Assembly: GCA_000431135.1 (NCBI GenBank)
Contig: HF987880.1
Location: 16,799 to 38,044 of the forward strand
DNA length: 21,246 bases
Source: Clostridium sp. CAG:590
GTDB taxonomy: Bacteria; Bacillota; Clostridia; Lachnospirales; Lachnospiraceae
Direction of reading: 5' to 3'
This document shows positions 15,320 through 21,246 of the stretch, piece by piece (within the stretch, counting starts at the first letter, position 1; each line of letters begins with the position of its first letter). A model generated the notes under the pieces. It did not search any database, was not told where the DNA came from, and was given only the letters and a program-made list of their open reading frames with translations. The translations under genes were made by a program, and so were the position numbers.

Positions 15320-16208
15320 AGTGAGACAGATTCTGCTGACAGCAGGTTCTAATTTTAGAAAATGGCACCGGAATCCACAGATTATTTTGTGCTTTCTGCT
15401 TGCATTTGTATGCAGTTTCCTGTTATCTGACAAGGTGATTCAATTTGCCGAACAGCACAATACGACTTTACAGGGATTGGAGCCGTTTATCTGGACATTT
15501 GGTGATGCGCAGTCTGTTATGACGATCTCTTTGCTGTTATTGCTGCTTTTTGCAGATATGCCCAATCTGTCAAACGAAGTACCATACTATATGATCCGGA
15601 CAGACCGGTTTACATGGCTGGCAGGGCAGATCGTGTATTTGATCGGAGCAACGGTCATACTGGTATTTTTTATTCTGTGTTCGACCGTGATATTATCTGC
15701 AAAGTATTCCTATCCGGCAAATCTATGGAGTAAGACCGCAGCCGTTTTGGGATATTCGGATATTGGACGGACGATTGCAATACCGGCATATGTGAAGGTA
15801 TTGGAGCTGACGAATCCATATCAATGTACCATGCATATCTTTTTTTTGATGATTGGTTATGCAGTCAGTATGGCGAGCGTTATCTTGTTTTTAAATTTGT
15901 GTAGAAATAATGCAGGAATGATCGGTGGCGTGATCTTTACCGGTATTGGGATTTTGCTGAGTCCGGACATTGTTGCACAGTGGTTTGGAATATCACTTGA
16001 TAATATCCGGTTTGCAAATATCATTTACGGGTGGATATCACCACTTAATCATGCAACCTATTATATGCACAATTTTGGATATGATAATCTGCCAAAGCTT
16101 ACAACGTCATATCTGTTCTTTGCAGGAGTCAGCTTTATGTTATCAGTGTGTTCGTTTCTTAAAATAAGAAATTATGCATTCCAATTTACGGGAACTGTGA
16201 AACGATAG
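15312..16208 (+). CDS. ABC-2 type permease subunit, large
   Basis: This 298-residue protein has six hydrophobic helices, roughly IILCFLLAFVCSFLL, SVMTISLLLLLLFA, GQIVYLIGATVILVFFILCS, FFLMIGYAVSMASVILFL, GMIGGVIFTGIGILL and YLFFAGVSFMLSVCSFL, with a hydrophilic loop between helices three and four. The start is a GTG at 15312 overlapping the previous stop by eight bases, with GGAGG ten bases upstream; a second in-frame GTG at 15321 is an alternative. Thirteen bases separate its stop from the ATPase gene. It differs from the smaller permease, so the transporter is probably a heteromer of two permeases with an ATPase dimer, as in LanFEG exporters. The cargo is unknown. Confidence 0.8.
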   Translation: MYRVRQILLTAGSNFRKWHRNPQIILCFLLAFVCSFLLSDKVIQFAEQHNTTLQGLEPFIWTFGDAQSVMTISLLLLLLFADMPNLSNEVPYYMIRTDRFTWLAGQIVYLIGATVILVFFILCSTVILSAKYSYPANLWSKTAAVLGYSDIGRTIAIPAYVKVLELTNPYQCTMHIFFLMIGYAVSMASVILFLNLCRNNAGMIGGVIFTGIGILLSPDIVAQWFGISLDNIRFANIIYGWISPLNHATYYMHNFGYDNLPKLTTSYLFFAGVSFMLSVCSFLKIRNYAFQFTGTVKR

Positions 16209-16221
16209 AAAGGAAAACAGG

Positions 16222-16860
16222 ATGGAAGGAATTAAAGTAAGTCATGTATATAAGGCATTTGGAAAAGAACAGGTGCTACAGGATATTAGTTTTACCATTC
16301 CGGAGGGACAGATCTATGGAGTTGTTGGCAATAATGGAAGTGGCAAAACGGTACTGATGAAATGTATTTGTGGATTCTTAAAATGTGATTGCGGAGTGAT
16401 CGAGGTCAATGGAAAACGTGTCGGTAAAGATGTGGATTTCCCGGATCATCTTGGTGTGATCATTGAGACACCGGGATTCTTACCGAATCTGACCGGATAC
16501 AAGAATCTGAAGATATTAGCATCTCTGAAAGCACGGATTGGCAAAGAAGAGATTCGGGCAACAATGCAAAAGGTCGGATTAGATCCGGACATGAAAAAGC
16601 CGGTTTCAAAATATTCATTGGGAATGCGGCAACGGTTAGGAATTGCACAGGCAATCATGGAAAATCCCGATATCCTGATCTTAGACGAACCGTTTAACGG
16701 CTTAGACCGCTACGGAGTGGTAGAGATCCGGGAATTGCTAAAACAGTTAAAGGCAGATGGTAAAGCCATTCTTCTGGCAAGCCACAATGCACAGGATATT
16801 GAGGAATTATGTGACGATGTAATGGATCTTACATGGAAAGAGGAGCGAAAAGGCAAATGA
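16222..16860 (+). CDS. ABC transporter ATP-binding protein with E-loop
   Basis: The 212-residue ATPase has Walker A GNNGSGKT (36-43), signature SLGMRQR (132-138), Walker B ILILDEP with Asp155-Glu156, and switch His188 in LLASHN. The position of the Q-loop glutamine is Glu82 in VIIETPGFLPNLTGYKNL. A glutamate here, called the E-loop, is known in LanF ATPases of lantibiotic immunity exporters (NukF is the studied case, from memory), and the following PxFLPNLTGYKNL is typical of the BcrA/LanF branch. The protein stops soon after the H-loop and is short against the roughly 230-300 residues of relatives. A ribosome site lies in GAAAGGAAAAC before the ATG. The last base positions overlap the start of the next gene as ATGA. 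It powers export or membrane extraction by the two permeases upstream. Confidence 0.93.
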   Translation: MEGIKVSHVYKAFGKEQVLQDISFTIPEGQIYGVVGNNGSGKTVLMKCICGFLKCDCGVIEVNGKRVGKDVDFPDHLGVIIETPGFLPNLTGYKNLKILASLKARIGKEEIRATMQKVGLDPDMKKPVSKYSLGMRQRLGIAQAIMENPDILILDEPFNGLDRYGVVEIRELLKQLKADGKAILLASHNAQDIEELCDDVMDLTWKEERKGK

Positions 16861-18302
16861 AGAAATGGATAAGTATGTGGATGATAGCAGTGTGTCTGGT
16901 TACACTGACATTTGGTGGATGGACGGTGCAGGCAACCGAAACGGGAACGGACAAGGAAGAAACTTCGGAACAGACCGGGGCGACAGAAAATGCATTGTAT
17001 ATTGACAATAATCATTTATATGATGGAATGGATCAGACCTATGCAAAGGGTTATGTACCAAAAGTAAAAAAAGGAACGGTTAAGGTGGTGCTCCCGCTGC
17101 TTTCGAATGTGGAGCTGAAGGACAATCGGATTAAGACAAGTCTTACGCTGGGGGAAATGGAAAACTGTCCGTTTGAGAGAAAGAATTTTGAAAAAGATGT
17201 CAAGCTGCAAAGCCACGCGATATCTGACGGAAATTCCATTGATAGTTATTTGGTCGTGTATTCGTTAAAGTTAAAGAAAGACCGGCAGAATGGAAGTTAT
17301 CCAGTCACGATCACGGTAAAGACGCAGGATGTAAATGGAAATGAGTTGCAACAGGATTTTAATGTATATATTACGATCAAGGATGGAAAGGGTGCAACGA
17401 CAGAAACGGTGGATACAGGAGATTCTGCTTCGACGGAAGCACCGGTATTTGCACCGAAAGTCATGATCGAGACCGTTACATTTTCAAAAGATACAATCTG
17501 TCCGGGCGATTCGGTTCAGGTTGAATTGAATCTTAAAAATACCAGCAAACAGGATATTGCGAAAAACATGTTAGTGACGTTGGGAACAGCGGAACAATTT
17601 GAGTTAGAGAGTGCATCAGACAGTATTTATGTGGAGCAGATCGGAGTCGGAAAAACGGAAACCGTATCGTATCAATTCCGTGTCCGGGCAGATGTTGCAC
17701 AGGGACAATATGTGATTCCGGTTACAATGGATTATGCAGATGCAAAGGGAAATACTTATACAGCACAGGGAACGGTTCCGGTTACAGTCGATCAGCTTAT
17801 GAAGGTAGAACTGGATAAGGTGTCGATTCCCAAAGAGATTCAGATCGGAGAGACCATCGCAACCGATATTCAGGTGATGAACCTTGGACGGGGAAAAATA
17901 TATAACGTGCGTGCGACAATTGAAGCAGATGGAATTTCCGCGAGTAAGACGGCATTTATCGGGGATATGGAGGCAGGCACTGCAATGTCCGGTAGTACAG
18001 AACTGACTGCGGAGGGAAAGTCCGGGAAAAGTCTGTACGGAAAAACAACCGGAACCATTACGGTTTATTATGAGGATGAAACAGGAACGGAAGCAACGAT
18101 AGAGCAGACATTTGAGACTTCAATCTTATCTCCGTTAAATGAAGAAAAACAGGAAGAGACAGTGGATAATACAACACAGTGGTGGATTCTGATCGCAGTG
18201 ATCTTGGTTATCATTGTTGCCGGAATTACCTTATTTATACTACGATACAGATGGTCACGCAAGGTGGAAACAGCAGTGGATGTAAAAGAGGATGCAGAAT
18301 GA
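16857..18302 (+). CDS. Secreted, membrane-anchored protein with CARDB/NEW3-like Ig domains
   Basis: The 481-residue product starts at ATG 16857, sharing ATGA with the ATPase stop; an in-frame upstream ATG at 16833 would add eight charged residues before the signal peptide. Residues 1-30 are a signal peptide (MKKWISMWMIAVCLVTLTFG, cleaved near QATE). A Thr/Glu-rich stretch leads to a beta-rich domain (about 45-185), then two Ig-like modules of the kind seen in COG1361 proteins: residues about 200-320 (PGDSVQVELNLKNTSKQDI) and 322-425 (IGETIATDIQVMNLGRGKI). A single helix near the end (WWILIAVILVIIVAGITLF) and a basic tail anchor it with the domains outside. No sortase motif is seen. It may present a docking surface for the transporter; the function is unknown. 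Confidence 0.85.
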   Translation: MKKWISMWMIAVCLVTLTFGGWTVQATETGTDKEETSEQTGATENALYIDNNHLYDGMDQTYAKGYVPKVKKGTVKVVLPLLSNVELKDNRIKTSLTLGEMENCPFERKNFEKDVKLQSHAISDGNSIDSYLVVYSLKLKKDRQNGSYPVTITVKTQDVNGNELQQDFNVYITIKDGKGATTETVDTGDSASTEAPVFAPKVMIETVTFSKDTICPGDSVQVELNLKNTSKQDIAKNMLVTLGTAEQFELESASDSIYVEQIGVGKTETVSYQFRVRADVAQGQYVIPVTMDYADAKGNTYTAQGTVPVTVDQLMKVELDKVSIPKEIQIGETIATDIQVMNLGRGKIYNVRATIEADGISASKTAFIGDMEAGTAMSGSTELTAEGKSGKSLYGKTTGTITVYYEDETGTEATIEQTFETSILSPLNEEKQEETVDNTTQWWILIAVILVIIVAGITLFILRYRWSRKVETAVDVKEDAE

Positions 18303-19108
18303 AAATAAGAGAGTTCCGAAGGCTTAGAAAACAGAATGATGCAGTCAAGATATGGTTTGCAATGGTATGTGTGGGTGTCATCTGCTTTGGACGGGCATGT
18401 TATTATGGGGTGAAGATGTATCGTGAGATTCACAGCCCGGTTGAATACCAGATCGTAAATACAAAGACAAATGCAGGCGGAAAACAGGGATGGGATGGTG
18501 TTTCTGATGTACTTGCAGTCAGTGATGGCAGAACAGGGGAGATCAATCTGCGTTATCGTGGAGTTGAGGTTTCATCTTCTTTTCAGGAACTTTCGAGGGA
18601 GTATTTGCAGAAGGTATATGGGATTACAGATCAGGACGGAGAGAAATGTTTTTATCTCAATGAAGCTGCATACAAGGAATTACAGGATGCATTTATGGAA
18701 CAGGACGTATCCCTGAAAAGCACTGGAGAATCGGAGAATATTATATTAGAGATGCAATATCAGCAAGCACCGCAGGAAGAAGAGAAGGTGACGGAATATC
18801 GCACGGCAAAAATGGTGATAAAGAAAGATGGATGGATATCAGACACACCACAGATTGTGACAGCCTGGCAGGGGGCACAAAGCGGTGAATATCAGATGGT
18901 GGCATTTTCCAAAGGAGATCTGACAAGTGCGCAGCGTGAACAGATTGCAAAAGTGGGAGGGATGATCGAACAGGAAAATGATGTGGTGCAGCGGGAATAT
19001 GAGGTAAAAGAGCTGGTGCTTCAGGTAAAATATGAATTGATCGTTGCGTTACTTACATGGATCATGGCAATGACATTCTGGCACTATTGCATTGCGTGTA
19101 GAATATAG
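18299..19108 (+). CDS. Two-helix membrane protein with large extracytoplasmic domain
   Basis: The 269-residue product starts at ATG 18299, which overlaps the preceding TGA stop as ATGA; an open frame further upstream has no support. After a very basic N-terminus (KIREFRRLRKQN) comes one helix (about 17-37, IWFAMVCVGVICFG), an outer domain of about 200 residues, and a second helix close to the C-terminus (ELIVALLTWIMAMTFW). Within the outer domain, GVSDVLAVSDGRTGEINLRYRG resembles the beta-alpha pattern of MacB-type periplasmic domains, but this is weak. I do not recognise a family. It is the last gene of the lipoprotein-ABC operon and probably an accessory subunit of the complex. The next gene has its own promoter. 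Confidence 0.78.
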   Translation: MKIREFRRLRKQNDAVKIWFAMVCVGVICFGRACYYGVKMYREIHSPVEYQIVNTKTNAGGKQGWDGVSDVLAVSDGRTGEINLRYRGVEVSSSFQELSREYLQKVYGITDQDGEKCFYLNEAAYKELQDAFMEQDVSLKSTGESENIILEMQYQQAPQEEEKVTEYRTAKMVIKKDGWISDTPQIVTAWQGAQSGEYQMVAFSKGDLTSAQREQIAKVGGMIEQENDVVQREYEVKELVLQVKYELIVALLTWIMAMTFWHYCIACRI

Positions 19109-19129
19109 CAGAGAGGAATTGTATTTTTC

Positions 19130-19158
19130 TTGACGGGTATAATATACTCCTTTATAAT
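19130..19158 (+). promoter_or_regulatory. Strong promoter of the NimA-like/hydrolase pair
   Basis: TTGACG (19130-19135), exactly 17 bases, and a perfect TATAAT (19153-19158) match the housekeeping sigma consensus at 11 of 12 positions. The start is predicted at about 19165, the first base of the hairpin that follows. A second TATAAT at 19138-19143 lies in the spacer but has no matching -35. Confidence 0.85.
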
Positions 19159-19164
19159 GTGTAT

Positions 19165-19202
19165 GGACAGAGACGTTTGAATGAGGCGTCATCTGTCCTT
19201 TT
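19165..19202 (+). terminator. Hairpin with T-run at the predicted transcript start
   Basis: GGACAGA-GACG (19165-19175) pairs with CGTC-A-TCTGTCC (19187-19198), with one bulged A and an 11-base loop, followed by T4 and then CCATTTTT. It can terminate the upstream ABC operon, whose last stop is at 19108. It also forms the exact 5' end of the RNA from the promoter just before it, so it may act as an attenuator or as a 5' stabilising stem for the NimA-like gene. Confidence 0.7.
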
Positions 19203-19240
19203 CCATTTTTATATTTTTGATAAGAAAGGAGTGTATGAAG

Positions 19241-19720
19241 ATGAGAAGAATGGACCGTGAAGTAAAAGACGAAGATAAGATACGGGAGATGTTAGAACAC
19301 GCACAGGTGGTGCATATCGGAATGGTGGATAATGGAAGACCTTATGTTGTGCCAATGCACTATGGTTATCAATATGAAAACGGAGTGTTAGTGCTCTATA
19401 CACATGGTGCAAAAGAAGGTAGAAAATGTGATGTGATTGCAAAGAATCCACAGGTATTTATTGAGATTGAAACAGATGTGTCGGATGTGAGTGGTGGAGA
19501 GATACCATGCAATTATGGTTCTTCTTATGCAAGCATTATGGGAGAGGGAGAAGCGGAGATTGTGACCGATACTGCGAGGAAGATAGAAGCATTGCAGATT
19601 TTAATGCAGACACAGACCAAACGGGAATTTGTCATCACGCAACCAATGACAGAGAATGTGCAGGTATTTCGAATTGTTGTACCACACATTACAGCAAAAT
19701 GCAGACCAAGCATGAATTAG
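19241..19720 (+). CDS. NimA-like pyridoxamine 5'-phosphate oxidase family flavoprotein
   Basis: This 159-residue protein has the split-barrel FMN-binding fold of the PNPOx family. The opening RRMDREVKDEDKI, then GRPYVVPMHYGY and the loop TLYTHG-type motif (here LYTHGAKEGRKCDVIAKNP) are characteristic of the NimA branch, which includes 5-nitroimidazole-reducing proteins, though most members are uncharacterised and not resistance genes. I chose ATG 19241, nine bases after AAGGAG; ATG 19235 is only three bases after it and too close. A strong promoter lies upstream, and the hydrolase gene follows after 31 bases, so the two form a small operon. Flavin binding is likely; the substrate is not known, and no resistance claim can be made from sequence. 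Confidence 0.9.
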   Translation: MRRMDREVKDEDKIREMLEHAQVVHIGMVDNGRPYVVPMHYGYQYENGVLVLYTHGAKEGRKCDVIAKNPQVFIEIETDVSDVSGGEIPCNYGSSYASIMGEGEAEIVTDTARKIEALQILMQTQTKREFVITQPMTENVQVFRIVVPHITAKCRPSMN

Positions 19721-19751
19721 TTTAGTAGTACAAAGAGAAGGAGATTTTATA

Positions 19752-20267
19752 ATGAGAAAGACATTGATCGTAGTTGATATGCAGAATGATTTTATTAACG
19801 GCTCACTTGGAACGAAAGAAGCACAGGCTATTGTGCAGAATGTAAGAAATAAGATCGGAGAATATCAAGAACGTGGGGATGAGATTATTTTTACAAGAGA
19901 TACACACCAGACAGATTATCTGAATACGCCGGAGGGCAAGAAATTACCGGTGGAGCACTGTATAGAAGGTACGAAAGGCTGGCAGATTGCAGACGGTTTA
20001 GAGACAGAGGGTGCAGTGTATATTGATAAGCCGACATTTGGCTGGACACATTGGAAGGACAGAACCTTCGATGAGATTGAGATGGTTGGTCTATGTACGG
20101 ATATCTGCGTTGTATCAAATGCGTTGATCTTAAAGGCAGAGTTTCCGGAGGTGGAGATCACGGTAGATGCAAGTTGTTGTGCGGGAGTCACGCCTGCTAC
20201 GCATGTAGCAGCATTAGAGACTATGAAGATGTGTCAGATCAATGTGATCGGAGAGAATTACATATAA
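19752..20267 (+). CDS. Nicotinamidase-related cysteine hydrolase (isochorismatase family)
   Basis: The 171-residue protein has the catalytic triad Asp9 (VVDMQNDF), Lys93 (YIDKPTFG) and Cys119 (GLCTDICVVSNA) of the isochorismatase superfamily. It also has Asp50, His52 and His69, at almost the same positions as the metal-binding Asp52, His54 and His71 of the Pyrococcus nicotinamidase as I recall them. This points to hydrolysis of nicotinamide to nicotinate and ammonia in NAD salvage, rather than to a plain isochorismatase. It is shorter than many PncA proteins (about 180-210), mostly between Lys93 and Cys119. AAGGAG lies about nine bases before the ATG. It is co-transcribed with the NimA-like gene, and its stop overlaps the convergent kinase gene by 10 bases. 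Confidence 0.88.
   Translation: MRKTLIVVDMQNDFINGSLGTKEAQAIVQNVRNKIGEYQERGDEIIFTRDTHQTDYLNTPEGKKLPVEHCIEGTKGWQIADGLETEGAVYIDKPTFGWTHWKDRTFDEIEMVGLCTDICVVSNALILKAEFPEVEITVDASCCAGVTPATHVAALETMKMCQINVIGENYI
20258..20267. other. 10-bp convergent gene overlap
   Basis: The plus-strand hydrolase ends with TAA at 20265-20267 and the minus-strand kinase ends with its stop at 20258-20260, so the two coding regions share ten bases tail to tail. No inverted repeat with T-runs is present around the junction. The transcripts must run into each other's coding region unless ended by Rho. Confidence 0.85.
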
Positions 20268-21246
20268 TGACCGTTCTTTTTCTTAATGATCGGAACCATG
20301 AGTTTCACGATAAAAGTGTCCCCTTCATCTTCCCAGTGGATTGTTCCATGTTTGTCATCAACAATTCGTCTGACATTTTCAAGACCGTATCCATGTGACA
20401 GATTCGGATAGTTTACAGGAGGAACGGTATGTGAGAGAACCGGAGTTTTTGTATTAGTAATATTGATGATAAAATGTTTTTGGCTGGATGTTACCATGTG
20501 TACATGAATATAACGTATTGGTGCAGTCTGAGTCTGACAGGCATGCAGACTGTTATCTAACAGGTTGCCCATTACGATACTTAGTTCATAATTATTTAAA
20601 GGAATATCATTCGGTGTTACATTCAGAATGGATTCAAAGGATATATTATGATTTTGAGCAAGAATATCGTAGTTAGTCAGAAAGGAATCGATGACCAGAT
20701 TACCAGTGTTGTATTTAGTAGAATTTGCTTTCAGATCTGCTTTGGCACTTGATAGAAAACTTTCTAATTCGGCGTATGCTTGCTGTTTCAGTTGCTGATG
20801 GAGTGTATTGTACTGTTTATCAACATCATGTACAATGCGTCGGCAGTTCTGATATGCAGCACTAATTTGCTGGTATTTTTCTTCCTGAAACTGAATCTGT
20901 TGGGATAATTGGGCATTTTCTATCTGAAATTGTGCGTAACGGAAAGTACGTTGTAAAAGTATATAATTACAGATGTTAAGTATGGACAGCAAGATGCAGA
21001 GTGATTCAAAAAAGAATCGATATTGCATAGCATTATCCTGAGATATCGGCGAGAATAAAAGGATCAGAAGGGTAATAAGCGGTGTCACAAAAAGGAGAAT
21101 ATTATATTCCTTTGGGTATTGTTGAAACTGTTGTTTCCAGAAAGAAATCACGAGTAAAACGATTGTGAATAGCAATATTTTTGACAAGCAATCCATGAAG
21201 GTAATGAAAAGAGAAGTGCCGATGGACTGTAATAAATTCGGGTTTA
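20258..21246 (-). CDS. GHKL (AgrC-type) sensor histidine kinase, N-terminus outside window
   Basis: The minus-strand frame stays open through the right edge, and the residues before the ATG at 21196 (SIGTSLFITFMDC) continue a hydrophobic helix, so that methionine is internal and the gene is partial at its 5' end. At least three hydrophobic helices remain (LLFTIVLLVISF, LFVTPLITLLILLF, FFFESLCILLSILNICNYILL), then a coiled coil, the phosphoacceptor region RRIVHDVDKQYNTL with its His, and a GHKL ATPase with N box NLLDNSLHAC and G box HGYGLENVRRIV. Such kinases usually sense peptides or cell-surface signals and pair with LytTR response regulators; any partner would lie beyond the window. No terminator is seen at the 3' end. 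Confidence 0.92.
   Translation of the reverse strand, partial: NPNLLQSIGTSLFITFMDCLSKILLFTIVLLVISFWKQQFQQYPKEYNILLFVTPLITLLILLFSPISQDNAMQYRFFFESLCILLSILNICNYILLQRTFRYAQFQIENAQLSQQIQFQEEKYQQISAAYQNCRRIVHDVDKQYNTLHQQLKQQAYAELESFLSSAKADLKANSTKYNTGNLVIDSFLTNYDILAQNHNISFESILNVTPNDIPLNNYELSIVMGNLLDNSLHACQTQTAPIRYIHVHMVTSSQKHFIINITNTKTPVLSHTVPPVNYPNLSHGYGLENVRRIVDDKHGTIHWEDEGDTFIVKLMVPIIKKKNGHYM

Overview
The window is about 42% GC by eye. It has AGGAGG-type ribosome sites, promoters with a TRTG extension upstream of the -10, and several gene families typical of anaerobic gut Firmicutes: a PPDK matching the clostridial enzyme in length, a fused FeoA-FeoB, DegV, a NimA-like flavoprotein, a lipoprotein resembling DUF6034 proteins, and an AgrC-type GHKL kinase. 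I infer a member of the Clostridia, most likely Lachnospiraceae. It looks like chromosomal DNA. I see no tRNA, rRNA, CRISPR array, insertion sequence or phage gene.

Layout, left to right. (1) 1-1630: C-terminal 508 residues of pyruvate phosphate dikinase with a clean intrinsic terminator. (2) 1698-5245: an acyltransferase with a zinc ribbon, then a decayed stretch holding an unidentified gene tail and a MerR regulator without its DNA-binding domain, then a divergent DXP-synthase-like enzyme. (3) 5265-9308: promoter and structured leader, feoAB fusion, and a cardiolipin synthase gene cut by an in-frame TGA inside a 21-bp tandem duplication. (4) 9318-13099: direct repeat, strong promoter with a palindrome over the -35, long leader hairpin, degV, a GNAT acetyltransferase and an OmpR/EnvZ-type two-component pair, ending in a strong terminator. 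(5) 13137-19108: a tightly packed operon with a large lipoprotein, two six-helix ABC-2 type permeases, an ATPase with an E in place of the Q-loop glutamine, a membrane-anchored secreted protein with Ig-like repeats, and a two-helix membrane protein with a large outer domain. (6) 19130-20267: near-consensus promoter, hairpin, NimA-like flavoprotein and nicotinamidase-like hydrolase. (7) 20258-21246, minus strand: GHKL histidine kinase running off the right edge, overlapping its convergent neighbour by 10 bp.

How they may work together. The two-component pair and the operon behind it are arranged like lantibiotic self-protection modules (sensor pair, lipoprotein, F-E-G type exporter), but no peptide or biosynthesis gene is present and two additional surface proteins are encoded. 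This is the best candidate for a little-described system, probably envelope-stress or antimicrobial-peptide defence. The other two points of most interest are the broken, possibly revertible cls gene, and the DXS-like enzyme that keeps the thiamine-diphosphate catalytic residues but has lost both arginines that bind the phosphate of glyceraldehyde 3-phosphate in DXS. All function calls come from reading motifs; no database search was run.
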